From the NCBI GenBank assembly GCA_023439125.1, contig JAEXOU010000016.1, positions 62,001-126,000 on the forward strand: a DNA stretch of 64,000 nt. Direction: 5' to 3'. Under the pieces are notes generated by a model. The model did no database searches. It had not been told where the DNA came from and saw only the letters and a list, made by a program, of their open reading frames with translations. The DNA is from Bacillota bacterium. GTDB taxonomy: Bacteria; Bacillota; Clostridia; Lachnospirales; Lachnospiraceae. The position numbers and the translations under genes were made by a program. Of this stretch, positions 25,965 to 36,441 are shown piece by piece (within the stretch, counting starts at the first letter, position 1; each line of letters opens with the position of its first letter).

Positions 25965-28022
25965 ATGGGAAAAACAAGTAAAATTAAAGTATCAAAAATA
26001 CATAGTATACGATTCAAATTAATCCTTAGCGTTATGCTACCAGTATGCTTTATTGTAGTATTAGGAATAGTTTCCTATAGAAAGGCTGCAAGTGGTTTTC
26101 TTAACAACTATGAATCTTCATTCCGTCAATCAATTGGTATGACTGGAGATTACTTTTCATTTATACTGAATACGACAAAACGAGATTTTAATTCAACAGT
26201 AACAGACCCCAATATGATATCTTATATTGCAGGAGTTTATGATGGGGTGCAAGCTCAAAAAGATACGGTTTTGGATAAAAAGTTACAAGCATTTAACAAT
26301 ACTTTGTTATTGTCTTCTTTTGTTGGAAATATTCACATGTTAGCTGATAATGGTAACTCTATAACTACAGTAGATGCAGTAGAGTCAGAATTGTATACAA
26401 AATTTTCACAAACAGTGCAAGGAGAAATGGCAAGCCAAGCAAAGGGTTATTTTTGGGTAGGAACAATGCCAGAGGTTGATAGCGCACTTGGTGTAGATTC
26501 ATCCTCATATGCGATACGTATGGTACGAAAATTTCCGACAACAAATGCATATATTGTTGCCGATTTAAAGCGAGAGACAATTCTTGATATATTATATAAG
26601 CTTAATATGGGTGAAAATAGTTTACTATCTTTAATTCTTGAAGATGGTTCGGAATTAACTCTTGATCACAATCAACAAGTAATTGATTCTTTTACATTTG
26701 CAGATAAACAATTTTATCAGGATGCACTAGCAAGTGAAGAGGAAATAACGCTAAATGATGAGATTACATATGAAGGAAAGAGTTACTTGTTTGGTCTTGT
26801 AAAGATTGGTGATAGCAATATATGTTTAGCCTCTTTAGTTCCGATGAATAACGTTATGGAGCAGGCTAACGAAATTCGGATATTGACGGTTATTGTAGTT
26901 ATCGTTGCAAGCGTAATAGCAAGTCTTGTTGGTTTTTGGATTGCAAATAATATGGGAAAAACGATTCGCCAATTATTAAAACAAATTCAGCGCGTTACAG
27001 AAGGCGATATGACGGTTACATTTTCAGCAAAGAAAAAAGATGAATTAGGACTTCTATCGAAACAACTGAATCAGATGGTTGAACATATGAAGAGTCTGAT
27101 TGGAAAAATTAAAGATACAGCAAACTCATTGTCCAATGCTGCGGCGGAAGTTTCTAATGCGACAGCAACATTTGTGGAATCATCTGAAAGTATAAAGATC
27201 GCAACCTCAGAAATTGAGTCTGGTATTGTTGCACAAGCAGAAGATTCAATTAAGAGTACAGAACAAATGGAATCACTATCACAGAAAATACAATATGTTC
27301 ATAATAACGCTGAGGTAATTCATGACATTGCGGAAAAGACACAGGCTTCTGTTAAAACAGGAAATAATAACTTAAAGCAAATTCATGATAAAACTAAAGT
27401 TACGACTCAAGCGACGGAGAAGTTCATTCAGAGTATTATGAATCTTGAGAAGAAATCAAAATCGATTGGAAGTATTGTTACTGTTATTAACGAGATTTCA
27501 GAGCAGACAAACTTATTATCATTAAATGCTTCCATCGAAGTAGCAAGAGCAGGTGAAGCAGGACGAGGTTTTGGTGTAGTTGCACAAGAAATTCGTAAAT
27601 TAGCAGAACAAACAATGGCATCTGCGAAAAAGATTGATGATATAATCTTGGATATTGTAAGAGAGACAGATACAACTGCATCCGTAGCAAAACAAACAGA
27701 AATTTATGTCAAAGAGCAACAAGAGATTGTATTACAAACAGAGGAATCCTTTGATGTCATGAACCAACAAGTAAATGCATTAAGTGAGCAGTTAGATGCA
27801 ATCTTAGAGAATCTATTAGATATGGAAAAGATGCGTACAACGACGCTTGATTCAATCTGCGACATTTCCTCGATTTCACAACAGACTGCTGCCTCTTCAG
27901 GTATTCTTAGTGAGAATGCAAGTCAGCAATTTGATGTTGTTTCAAATTTGACATCAATGGCGGAAACATTGAATACCTATGCAAAGGAGTTAGAAGTTTG
28001 TGTTGAGGAATTTAATATTTAA
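25965..28022 (+). CDS. Methyl-accepting chemotaxis protein
   Basis: Transmembrane chemoreceptor, 685 residues. TM1 at about 19-41 (LILSVMLPVCFIVVLGIVSY), an extracellular Cache-like sensor domain at about 42-300, TM2 at about 304-330, HAMP (MGKTIRQLLKQIQRVTEGD), then the cytoplasmic coiled coil with the signalling tip EISEQTNLLSLNASIEVARA. No C-terminal CheR-docking pentapeptide is seen (ends CVEEFNI). Monocistronic: a 14-bp terminator follows. The ligand is unknown. Confidence 0.93.
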   Translation: MGKTSKIKVSKIHSIRFKLILSVMLPVCFIVVLGIVSYRKAASGFLNNYESSFRQSIGMTGDYFSFILNTTKRDFNSTVTDPNMISYIAGVYDGVQAQKDTVLDKKLQAFNNTLLLSSFVGNIHMLADNGNSITTVDAVESELYTKFSQTVQGEMASQAKGYFWVGTMPEVDSALGVDSSSYAIRMVRKFPTTNAYIVADLKRETILDILYKLNMGENSLLSLILEDGSELTLDHNQQVIDSFTFADKQFYQDALASEEEITLNDEITYEGKSYLFGLVKIGDSNICLASLVPMNNVMEQANEIRILTVIVVIVASVIASLVGFWIANNMGKTIRQLLKQIQRVTEGDMTVTFSAKKKDELGLLSKQLNQMVEHMKSLIGKIKDTANSLSNAAAEVSNATATFVESSESIKIATSEIESGIVAQAEDSIKSTEQMESLSQKIQYVHNNAEVIHDIAEKTQASVKTGNNNLKQIHDKTKVTTQATEKFIQSIMNLEKKSKSIGSIVTVINEISEQTNLLSLNASIEVARAGEAGRGFGVVAQEIRKLAEQTMASAKKIDDIILDIVRETDTTASVAKQTEIYVKEQQEIVLQTEESFDVMNQQVNALSEQLDAILENLLDMEKMRTTTLDSICDISSISQQTAASSGILSENASQQFDVVSNLTSMAETLNTYAKELEVCVEEFNI

Positions 28023-28046
28023 TTAAATAATTAGTTTATTCAAGGA

Positions 28047-28089
28047 GTAAGAGAATTATGGGACAACCATAATTCTCTTACTTTTTTTT
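28047..28089 (+). terminator. Strong terminator of the chemoreceptor gene
   Basis: A 14-bp perfect stem, GTAAGAGAATTATG with CATAATTCTCTTAC, 7-nt loop, followed by eight T. Confidence 0.95.
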
Positions 28090-28094
28090 GTGTG

Positions 28095-28288
28095 TTCGTC
28101 ATTTTGCACTAAGAAATGTTAGAAGTATGGGATGACAAACATAATTTATACGCAACACGCTTTCGCTTGAATGAAGTTCGTAATGACGACCTTCATAACA
28201 GTATGTTCCTAAATTATGTTTATCATCCCATTTTCAGCAAGTCTGTTTACGTGCAAAATGACTAATGAAATTGTAGAAAAGGACTAGT
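28095..28288. repeat. Palindromic MITE-like element, copy E
   Basis: Contains TCGTCATTTTGCAC, GATGACAAACATAATTTA, ACGCTTTCGCTTGAATGAAG, GACCTTCATAACAGTATG, TAAATTATGTTTATCATC and GTGCAAAATGAC in copy-A order. The GGGCCT centre and the outer ends are missing. It starts right after the T tract of a terminator. Confidence 0.75.
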
Positions 28289-28368
28289 AAAACATTTTTT
28301 ATACAACAGGAATGATTCTATGATATTGATAATAAGCTTGTATTAATTAGGTAGGATGGAGAGGTGTT

Positions 28369-29574
28369 ATGTGGCATAGAGGAATTACTCTTTTCATTTG
28401 CATATGCTGTGCTGTTTTTTTTACAGCATGCAAGACTGGAACAAGCTCTTTATTTATACATCCAAAGGAGCAAGGTTATGAATATGAGGTTACCTATGAT
28501 GTTTTAGGTGGACACATTAATCAGATGAAAACACGTACCGTTTATTACGCCAAAGATTCTTTGTTATTTGAACCAAGTGGAAATTCTGGGATGTTAGTAG
28601 AGCCTAAGAATGGAAACAAGACGTTACTTGGTTGGTATACGGCATATGAGAAGAATGATGAAAAAGGTAGTATTCAGTATTCTTTTCATGAGGATGATCG
28701 CTGGGATTTTGCAAATATGCGTGTAAATGAAAAGACTGCTCCTAAACATAATTTACATCTGTATGCCAGGTGGGGGGATAATCCAACCATACGATTTGTT
28801 GAAAAAGCAAGTGACACGAATCCACTATTAACTTGGACGATTGATATTGGAACAGTATTAAAAAGACCAACATCTGCCGAGCCAACAAAAGCAAATAGTA
28901 CATTGGTCGATTACTATGTAGATGAAGCATTTACGACGAAATATGAGTTTAATCATGAGATCACTGAAGATATGATTCAATACGATAGCGAGAACAACGC
29001 ATATCTAAATGTTTATTGCAAATTTATTGAAGGAGACTACATTCGAATCAAAACTATTAAGCAGTTAAAGGACCTATCCAATTATCCAGAAGGTAATTAT
29101 CTGTTAGCGAACGATTTAGATTTAAAGAGTGAGCAATGGGAGGCGATTGAGAACTTTAGTGGAGTATTTGATGGGAATGGTTATTGCATACGTAATATGA
29201 ATATAAATGCGAAAAATAAGGTAGCAGGTCTGGCAGCAAAGAATGCCCCAGTGAGGGGTTATGGATTGTTCGCTAATCTAGACCATGCAATTATAAGAAA
29301 CTTAAATGTACAAGATGCAACGATACAATTGGATTCAACTTCTAATGTTGGGATGAGTATTGGCATTGTTGCTGGAATTGCTACCAATAGTGAGTTCGAA
29401 AATATTATGCTCAAGGATAACGTCATATACTCGGATCAAATTTTGAATGTTGATTTAACTTTAGCCGAAATCGCCCCGTGTGATCGTGCAACAAAGTTAA
29501 ATGATAATGTAATTGATGGATTAGTAATTCAAGAGATTAAAACAAAAGGAGTTTTAATCATAGTTGATAATTAA
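28369..29574 (+). CDS. Lipoprotein with InlB-type repeat and GLUG-like region
   Basis: 401 residues. Signal peptide with lipobox FFTAC (Cys21). Residues about 40-130 look like a Listeria/Bacteroides-type (InlB B) repeat: YEVTYDVLGGHINQMKTR, LLGWYTAYEKN and LHLYARWGDNP. The second half resembles the beta-helical GLUG-type repeat seen in surface proteins (YLLANDLDLKSEQWEAI, FSGVFDGNGYCIRNM, GYGLFANLDHAIIRNLNV). Probably a cell-surface adhesion or binding protein. It precedes the peptide transporter genes by 42 nt and may be expressed with them. Confidence 0.8.
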   Translation: MWHRGITLFICICCAVFFTACKTGTSSLFIHPKEQGYEYEVTYDVLGGHINQMKTRTVYYAKDSLLFEPSGNSGMLVEPKNGNKTLLGWYTAYEKNDEKGSIQYSFHEDDRWDFANMRVNEKTAPKHNLHLYARWGDNPTIRFVEKASDTNPLLTWTIDIGTVLKRPTSAEPTKANSTLVDYYVDEAFTTKYEFNHEITEDMIQYDSENNAYLNVYCKFIEGDYIRIKTIKQLKDLSNYPEGNYLLANDLDLKSEQWEAIENFSGVFDGNGYCIRNMNINAKNKVAGLAAKNAPVRGYGLFANLDHAIIRNLNVQDATIQLDSTSNVGMSIGIVAGIATNSEFENIMLKDNVIYSDQILNVDLTLAEIAPCDRATKLNDNVIDGLVIQEIKTKGVLIIVDN

Positions 29575-29616
29575 GCGATAGTGAGCCTAATTATAAATGT
29601 GTAAGGAGGATATTAC

Positions 29617-32091
29617 ATGGTGAAACTGAGAAAAAAGGTCGCGTTATTTCTTATAGTAACCTTAGTGTTTACCCTAATTGGTTGCTCGAAAAAGTCTAAG
29701 GAAACGAATGAAGATACAACGCTCATACCAACGCAAGCTCCTACAAAAGAAGTACTGCCAACGAAGGAGCCAACGAAAAAAATCGATGCTCCAGCAAATC
29801 GTAGGGATGCATCCTATCAGCGTTCGCAAGTAAATGAGAAGACTCCATTTGTACTAAGTACGAAAACATTGGATGGAAAATTTAGTCCATTCTTTTCAAC
29901 TAGTGGTTATGACCGAGATGTATATTCGATTACTCAGATGAAGCTAATCACAAACGACTATTTAGGTGCATATGTAGCAAATATCGACCAACCATCAGTA
30001 GCGTACCAATATGAGATGAGTGTCAATGAAGATAACACACAGAGTACATATAAGTTTTGGATTAAGAATGGAATCTTCTTTAGTGATGGCCATGAATTAA
30101 ACGCAGATGATGTGTTATTCAACTTTTATGTATATCTTGATCCTCTTTATGACGGCTCGTCGACCATGTATTCCATACCAATTCATGGCTTGAAGGCTTA
30201 TCAAAGTCAAATTCCAGATGAAGCGATTGCGGATGCTAAGAATGCTGAATTTGCGGCACTTGCAAAAGAGAAGGTGGATGCAGCACTTGCGGGCACGGGT
30301 GATGCGCTTGTTACAACTAAGTTATGGGATATTGTACGGGAATGTATCAAATCAGATAGTGAAATATTAATTGCTAATGAGTATCTACCAGAAGATTTTG
30401 GGCTATCTGGACCTGAAGATTACCTTGAAACCAATCACAAATCCTCGATTATATTATTTTATATTGCATCTTCTTTAGGCAATCAAGCAATCAGTTACCA
30501 AGATGGTAAGTATAACTTTGATCCACTGACAGGGTTATCAGCTGATCAGATGGGTGAGTATACTGCAGAGGATTATATTGATGCTTCACTAAAAGTAATA
30601 CAGGCATCGATGACACCAGCTGAATATGATTCTACCTTTGGATATGAAGTAGTAAATGATGCATACTCCTATTTTGCATTACAGGAAAAAGTAGCATTCT
30701 TGGAAGATAACAAGGGAACCGTAAAAAGTATCAGTGGAATAACCAAGGGAAAAGAGATATGTGCCGATGGAGTTGAGCGAGAAACTGTTACAGTACTTGT
30801 GGATGGAGTAGATCCAACAACAATCGAGAAGTTTTCCTTTGAAGTAGCACCTATGCACTATTATGCGGGCCAACAACTCCATGATAAGGCGAATGGTGTA
30901 GATCATTTTGGTGTAGAGTTTTCAAGCTTATCATTTATGAAAAGTTTAAAAGAAAAGAATGGGCTTCCAGTAGGTTGCGGTCCATATAAGGTAACCGACG
31001 TTAATGGTAACGAAAATCCTACCGCAGATGGATTCTATAATAATGGAATCTGCTATTTCATAGCTAACGATAACTTCATATTATCGAAACCACAGATTAA
31101 GTATGTACGTTATAAGACAATCACTTCTGGTTCTGAGTTAGATGCGGTGTTAACAGGTGAAGTACATTATTCGGATCCAAGTGCAAGCGTAGAAAGGATT
31201 AACTTAATAACTTCCAATTCGGATTATTCAGACTTAGACTATATTTTAATTGATAATTTAGGTTATGGATATATAGGAATTAGTGGAAAATTAATACCTG
31301 ATATTAATGAGCGAAGAGCTCTTATGTCTGCAATGGATACCTCATTAACACTAAATCAATACCCTGGTGGTTTAGCAGCAGTCATTTATCGTTCCATGAG
31401 CCAGGTGTCCTGGGCTTATCCAGATGGATGTACCGCATATTATCCTTTTGATGAGACTGGAGAGACTACAAAACAGTACCTCTTAAAAGCTGGTTTTATG
31501 GAACAAAAAGATGGTACGTTATTAAGACCTGATGGTAGCAAAGCTATCTATACGTTCACACTTCCAACAGAGACATCAGATCATCCTGCAGGTCAGGTAT
31601 TCTTAAAGGCACAGGAGATTTTAGCGAAACTTGGAATTCAAGTGATTATTGATGTTGATGACGCTGTATTAAGTAAGCTTGAAGAGGAAATTATTACAGT
31701 TTGGGCTGCAGCATGGCAAGCTACAATAGATCCAGATATGTTTCAGGTGTATTATTCTGATCCAGCGGTCAATCAGGCAGGCTCACCAAAAAGCTATGGA
31801 CTTTATTATCTGTTTGAAAATGGAACAGATGAAGACAAAGCAATCTTAACAAAACTAAATGAGCTGATTATGCAAGGACGTTCCTCCTTAAACGTTGATG
31901 AACGAAAACCAGTATATGAGGCAGCATTAGACAAGGTAATGGAAATTGCAGTTGAATTGCCGACCTATCAACGAAAAAATATGTATGTATATAATAAATC
32001 AGTCATAGATTCCACCAGTTTAATACCTTCTAGTGAGATATCACCTTATTTTGGACCACTGGCTTATCTATGGAATGTTAGCCTTAAATGA
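29617..32091 (+). CDS. oppA: Oligopeptide-type ABC substrate-binding lipoprotein
   Basis: Extracellular binding protein of family SBP_bac_5, 824 residues, well above the usual 500-600. Signal peptide ending LIGC, then a Thr/Pro/Lys linker with repeated PTKE. Family segments: WIKNGIFFSDGHELNADDVLF, PVGCGPYKV, and ADPDM-like TIDPDMFQVYYSDPA near the C-terminus. Extra length comes mainly from helical insertions around residues 190-380. Followed by oppB-oppC-oppD-oppF homologues in one operon. Peptides are the likely ligand, though oligosaccharide binders also occur in this family. Confidence 0.9.
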   Translation: MVKLRKKVALFLIVTLVFTLIGCSKKSKETNEDTTLIPTQAPTKEVLPTKEPTKKIDAPANRRDASYQRSQVNEKTPFVLSTKTLDGKFSPFFSTSGYDRDVYSITQMKLITNDYLGAYVANIDQPSVAYQYEMSVNEDNTQSTYKFWIKNGIFFSDGHELNADDVLFNFYVYLDPLYDGSSTMYSIPIHGLKAYQSQIPDEAIADAKNAEFAALAKEKVDAALAGTGDALVTTKLWDIVRECIKSDSEILIANEYLPEDFGLSGPEDYLETNHKSSIILFYIASSLGNQAISYQDGKYNFDPLTGLSADQMGEYTAEDYIDASLKVIQASMTPAEYDSTFGYEVVNDAYSYFALQEKVAFLEDNKGTVKSISGITKGKEICADGVERETVTVLVDGVDPTTIEKFSFEVAPMHYYAGQQLHDKANGVDHFGVEFSSLSFMKSLKEKNGLPVGCGPYKVTDVNGNENPTADGFYNNGICYFIANDNFILSKPQIKYVRYKTITSGSELDAVLTGEVHYSDPSASVERINLITSNSDYSDLDYILIDNLGYGYIGISGKLIPDINERRALMSAMDTSLTLNQYPGGLAAVIYRSMSQVSWAYPDGCTAYYPFDETGETTKQYLLKAGFMEQKDGTLLRPDGSKAIYTFTLPTETSDHPAGQVFLKAQEILAKLGIQVIIDVDDAVLSKLEEEIITVWAAAWQATIDPDMFQVYYSDPAVNQAGSPKSYGLYYLFENGTDEDKAILTKLNELIMQGRSSLNVDERKPVYEAALDKVMEIAVELPTYQRKNMYVYNKSVIDSTSLIPSSEISPYFGPLAYLWNVSLK

Positions 32092-32141
32092 ATGAATCGA
32101 TGAACATACCTTGGAAAGTCTGAAGAAGGGATGGAATTAAT

Positions 32142-33131
32142 ATGCTGAAGTTTATGATAAAGAGAATCGCTGTATCCATTCTTATCTTGTTTTGTGTATC
32201 CATTATGATTTACTTTTTAGTACGTCTTATGCCAGCAGATTACATAGATCAGCAGACGGCAGCAGCACGTGCAAGAGGACAGCTGACCCAGGAAGATGTA
32301 CAGCATATGAAAGAGTTGTATGGAATTGGTGATAACACAATTGCTGGGATTCTTAAAAGCTACGGTGAATGGTTTTCAAAAGCAATTCGTGGCAACTTTG
32401 GAATTTCATTTGTATATGGTCGCCCAGTACATGAAGTGATTGGAAAATTCATGTGGATTTCATTTGGGATATCCTTAGTTGCAATGATTTTAAATGTTTT
32501 AATTTCCATACCTCTTGGTATACTGGCAGCAACAAAGCAATATGGAGTTATGGATTATACAGTAACTGTATTTGCTATGATGGGCATATCACTCCCAACC
32601 TTCTTTCTTGCAGCATTGCTGTTACGGGTGTTCTCTATTCAGCTCGGATGGTTTCCTTTACAGGGGCTATCCGATGCAACAAAAATATTAAGTGGTTTTG
32701 ACAGAGTCTTAGATACACTTCATCATCTTGTATTACCAATGATAACACTTGTTACGTTATCGATTGGAGGATTGATGAGATATTCTAGAACGAATATGCT
32801 AGAAGTCTTAAATTCTGATTACATAAGAACAGCGAGAGCAAAAGGACTATCAGAAAAGGCTGTTATATATAAACATGCCTTTCGAAATACACTAATTCCT
32901 ATTGTAACGATGTTAGGTGGAAGTATTCCTGGTTTATTTGGAGGTGCTTTAATTACAGAGACAGTATATGCGATACCTGGGATTGGATTAGCATCTTATA
33001 AGGCAATCATGCAAGGAGATATTCCATTTGTAATGGGATATATGATGTTTTTAGCTGTATTAACGATTGTTGGTAATATTATTGCAGATTTGTGTTACGC
33101 AATTGTGGATCCACGAGTCACATTAAAGTAG
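32142..33131 (+). CDS. oppB: Oligopeptide-type ABC permease B
   Basis: 329 residues, six transmembrane segments starting at RIAVSILILFCVSIMIYFLV. The conserved coupling loop RTARAKGLSEKAVIYKHAF and the C-terminal ETVYAIPGIG are diagnostic for DppB/OppB permeases. It starts 50 nt after the binding-protein gene and is followed by the second permease after 13 nt. Confidence 0.93.
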   Translation: MLKFMIKRIAVSILILFCVSIMIYFLVRLMPADYIDQQTAAARARGQLTQEDVQHMKELYGIGDNTIAGILKSYGEWFSKAIRGNFGISFVYGRPVHEVIGKFMWISFGISLVAMILNVLISIPLGILAATKQYGVMDYTVTVFAMMGISLPTFFLAALLLRVFSIQLGWFPLQGLSDATKILSGFDRVLDTLHHLVLPMITLVTLSIGGLMRYSRTNMLEVLNSDYIRTARAKGLSEKAVIYKHAFRNTLIPIVTMLGGSIPGLFGGALITETVYAIPGIGLASYKAIMQGDIPFVMGYMMFLAVLTIVGNIIADLCYAIVDPRVTLK

Positions 33132-33144
33132 GGAGGTGGGAGTG

Positions 33145-34185
33145 ATGGATGAGAAGCAGCATAGTATCGTGCTTGCTTGTGAAGAATCTAAAAGTGACAA
33201 CATTCGTGCGTTATCACCTTCCCGCTTAGTAATGAAACGATTTTTCCGAAGCCGTTTATCCTTGATTGGATTAGTCATATTGATATCACTTTTTCTATTC
33301 TCTTTTGTTGGACCATTTTTTGTACCGTATGGGGAAACAGAGATTTTTCCAATTCCGACAGAAGTAAAGGTAAGCGCTTCGGAAGTATTTACAGGTGCGG
33401 ATGGGGGAAAATATACTTTTTATGATGTTTCGCGAGGTGTTGATTATTACAAAGCGACACCTTCTCGCGAACATATACTTGGAACAGATACGAATGGAAT
33501 GGACGTTTTTGTACGTTTAATGTATGGCGGAAGAATCTCACTAACAATTAGCTTCATTGTAGTATTTCTTGAATCATTGCTCGGTATTATCTTTGGAGGA
33601 ATTTCAGGTTATTGTGGTGGTAAAGTAGATATGATTATTATGCGAATTGTTGATTCTTTTTGTTGTATTCCAACTTTACCTGTAATTCTAGTAGCCTCAG
33701 CAATATTACGTGCAGTTCCTATGACAATTATCTCAGTCGGTGATCGTATCTATTGGCTGATGGCAATTTTGACGTTACTTGGTTGGGCTTCGACGGCTCG
33801 AATGGTTCGTGGTCAAATACTTGCGCTTAGAGAACAAGAATATATGGTGGCTGCAAAAGCAATCGGAGTTTCTGCAATGTCAAAGATATTTCGGCATCTT
33901 ATGCCAAACGTTATGCCACAATTAATTGTTCAGATGACATTAGGACTTGGAAGTATCATTCTATATGAATCGACACTCTCTTATCTTGGTTTAGGTGTGC
34001 AGATACCCAAAGCAGCATGGGGAACTATGATTTCCTTGGCGGATCCTTCCAAAGGGCAAATGATCCTGCAGTATTATCCGAATCTGTGGATTGCCCCTGG
34101 AATTTTAATCGTACTTGCTGTACTCGGCTTTAATTTTGTCGGTGATGGACTTCGTGATGCTATTGATCCAAAGATGAAACGATAG
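33145..34185 (+). CDS. oppC: Oligopeptide-type ABC permease C
   Basis: About 346 residues with the N-terminal OppC segment (LSPSRLVMKRFFRSRLSLIG) ahead of TM1 and the coupling loop YMVAAKAIGVSAMSKIFRH. The region after TM1 has a longer extracellular loop than usual, including GADGGKYTFYDVSRG. The ATG at 33145 is chosen, 8 nt after GGGAGG; a GTG at 33136 is inside the ribosome site. Confidence 0.93.
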   Translation: MDEKQHSIVLACEESKSDNIRALSPSRLVMKRFFRSRLSLIGLVILISLFLFSFVGPFFVPYGETEIFPIPTEVKVSASEVFTGADGGKYTFYDVSRGVDYYKATPSREHILGTDTNGMDVFVRLMYGGRISLTISFIVVFLESLLGIIFGGISGYCGGKVDMIIMRIVDSFCCIPTLPVILVASAILRAVPMTIISVGDRIYWLMAILTLLGWASTARMVRGQILALREQEYMVAAKAIGVSAMSKIFRHLMPNVMPQLIVQMTLGLGSIILYESTLSYLGLGVQIPKAAWGTMISLADPSKGQMILQYYPNLWIAPGILIVLAVLGFNFVGDGLRDAIDPKMKR

Positions 34186-34195
34186 GAGGTGGCTT

Positions 34196-35305
34196 ATGGC
34201 GAATTATTTATCCCGAAAAGAAGAACGTGAGATTAGTAAATACAATCAAAAGGTAACGAAAGAGCTTGAGGAAAGAAAACGTAGAAAAAATATACTGGAA
34301 TCAGAATACTTAGCAACAATGAAAAATCCGATGAATGTTATTGAGATAGAGGATTTACATACGTACTTTTTTACGGATGTTGGTACAGTCAAAGCAGTGA
34401 ATGGTGTTTCATTTTCAATCCCACAAAACTGTACAGTAGGAGTAGTTGGAGAATCAGGTTGTGGAAAGAGTGTGACAGCATTATCGATTATGCAGCTAGT
34501 TCAAGCACCTCAAGGCCAAATAGTAAAAGGTGCGATACGGTATAGTAATGGGGAGAAGTGCTTTGATATTGGAAAAATGCCAACGGAGGCAATGCGTCAA
34601 TTACGTGGAAAAGAAATATCTATGATATTTCAAGAACCGATGACTAGTTTGAACCCAGTATTTACAGTTGGGTTTCAACTCGATGAAGTAACTAGGTTAC
34701 ATTTCCCTGAAGCATCAGTAAATGAGGCTACTAAAAAATCAATTGAGATGCTCAATCTTGTTGGAATGGCAGATGCTTCTGGTGTCTATCATAAATATCC
34801 TCATGAGCTTTCTGGAGGAATGCGACAGAGGGCAATGATTGCGATGGCTCTCATCTGTAATCCGCGATTGATTATTGCAGATGAGCCAACTACTGCGCTG
34901 GACGTAACGATACAGGCACAGATACTTGATTTGCTAAGCAAAGTACGTGAGAAGATTCAAGGAAGTATTATGTTAATCACACACGACCTTGGTGTTGTTG
35001 CTGAAATGGCAGATTATGTTGTTGTTATGTATGCAGGACGTATCATTGAAATTGGGACAGCACAAGATATCTTTCTTTCTCCAAAGCATCCTTATACAGT
35101 TGGATTATTAAAAAGTAAACCAAAGATGAATCAGCAGGTAGACCGATTGTATTGCATTCCTGGTCAGGTACCTAATCCGATTGACATGCCAAACTATTGT
35201 TATTTTTATGATCGATGCTGTTTGCACAAAAAGGATTGTAAGCTAACATATCCAACAATGAAAAAAATTAGTGCCACACACTCTGTTGCTTGTGAATTGG
35301 TATAA
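34196..35305 (+). CDS. oppD: Oligopeptide-type ABC ATPase D
   Basis: 369 residues: a highly charged N-terminal extension of about 45 residues, predicted coiled coil (SRKEEREISKYNQKV, then KELEERKRRKN), then a standard ATPase with Walker A GESGCGKS, signature LSGGMRQR, Walker B LIIADEPTTALD and the C-terminal peptide-transporter extension with clustered Cys (CYFYDRCCLHKKDCKLTYP), which in relatives can bind an iron-sulfur cluster. The N-terminal extension is uncommon for OppD. Confidence 0.92.
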   Translation: MANYLSRKEEREISKYNQKVTKELEERKRRKNILESEYLATMKNPMNVIEIEDLHTYFFTDVGTVKAVNGVSFSIPQNCTVGVVGESGCGKSVTALSIMQLVQAPQGQIVKGAIRYSNGEKCFDIGKMPTEAMRQLRGKEISMIFQEPMTSLNPVFTVGFQLDEVTRLHFPEASVNEATKKSIEMLNLVGMADASGVYHKYPHELSGGMRQRAMIAMALICNPRLIIADEPTTALDVTIQAQILDLLSKVREKIQGSIMLITHDLGVVAEMADYVVVMYAGRIIEIGTAQDIFLSPKHPYTVGLLKSKPKMNQQVDRLYCIPGQVPNPIDMPNYCYFYDRCCLHKKDCKLTYPTMKKISATHSVACELV

Positions 35306-35342
35306 GTAGTAGAAAGGTTAGTATAAAAGGAAGGAATAGAAA

Positions 35343-36332
35343 ATGGCTGACAGTCGATCTGAAATTTGTCTTTCAGTTAAAAATTTGAAAAAGTACTTTG
35401 TGGTAGATACCGATATCTTTGGAAATGCTACGAAAGTATTACGGGCAGTAGATGACATCTCTTTTGATATTAAACAAGGGACTACGATGGGATTAGTAGG
35501 AGAGTCAGGCTGTGGGAAAACTACAGTAGGGCGTTCTATCTTAAGGCTTCATGATTTAACCGAAGGTGTGGTGACTTTTGAAGGAATCGATTTATCAAAA
35601 TTATCGAACCATCAGATGCAAAAATTACGACCTCAACTACAAATTATTTTCCAAGATCCATATGCTAGTTTAAATCCACGAATGCCGATAGGAGCTATTA
35701 TTTCAGAGGGGGTAAAGGCTCATAAGGTAGTTCCAAAAGGTTCGTTAAAAGAGTATATATTACGAGTAATGCAAGATTGTGGCATTGCACCTGCATACTA
35801 TGAGAGATACCCTCATGAGTTTTCAGGAGGACAGAGGCAAAGAATCTGTATAGCTAGAGCAATTGCAATGCAGCCACATTTTATTGTTTGTGATGAACCT
35901 GTTTCTGCACTTGATGTTTCCATACAGGCACAAATTATAAATCTTCTAAAAGATTTACAGGATAAGTATGATTATACTTACTTATTTATTTCACATGATT
36001 TATCGGTTGTAGAACATATATCAGATACGGTTGGTGTAATGTATCTTGGGAGTCTTGTGGAATATGGATCAAAGAAAGAATTATTTCGCAATCCACAACA
36101 TCCGTACACAAAAGCTCTATTTCGAGCAGTACCAATTCTTGATCCTACAAAGAAACATAAAAGAGAGATTATACAAGGAGAGCTTCCATCTCCTGTGAAT
36201 CCACCAAAAGGCTGTAAATTTTGTACGCGGTGTACGGAGTGCGATCATCGATGTCGTGTGGAGGCACCTCCGTTAGTAGAATTTACGAAGGGGCATTTAG
36301 TAGCATGTCATAAAGTCAAACGGGTATTATAA
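35343..36332 (+). CDS. oppF: Oligopeptide-type ABC ATPase F
   Basis: 329 residues, Walker A GESGCGKT, signature FSGGQRQR, Walker B FIVCDEPVSALD, and the family's C-terminal Cys cluster (GCKFCTRCTECDHRC). Pairs with the preceding ATPase to power the OppB-OppC pore. It starts 37 nt downstream of oppD. The small tail-anchored protein gene follows after a leader with a hairpin over its ribosome site. Confidence 0.93.
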   Translation: MADSRSEICLSVKNLKKYFVVDTDIFGNATKVLRAVDDISFDIKQGTTMGLVGESGCGKTTVGRSILRLHDLTEGVVTFEGIDLSKLSNHQMQKLRPQLQIIFQDPYASLNPRMPIGAIISEGVKAHKVVPKGSLKEYILRVMQDCGIAPAYYERYPHEFSGGQRQRICIARAIAMQPHFIVCDEPVSALDVSIQAQIINLLKDLQDKYDYTYLFISHDLSVVEHISDTVGVMYLGSLVEYGSKKELFRNPQHPYTKALFRAVPILDPTKKHKREIIQGELPSPVNPPKGCKFCTRCTECDHRCRVEAPPLVEFTKGHLVACHKVKRVL

Positions 36333-36403
36333 GCAAGGTCATATGAACAGTCAAGAGAGGTTTCATTTTGAAGTAATGCATTATTTATCCAACAATTGGT
36401 TAA

Positions 36404-36433
36404 CCTAGTTTCAGAAAATACTGAACTAGGAGG
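36404..36433 (+). promoter_or_regulatory. Hairpin overlapping a ribosome binding site
   Basis: CCTAGTTTCAG (36404-36414) pairs with CTGAACTAGG (36421-36430), with one bulged T. The right arm runs into AGGAGG (36428-36433), the ribosome site of the gene at 36442, so folding would partly mask it. Confidence 0.5.
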
Positions 36434-36441
36434 AATTATCA

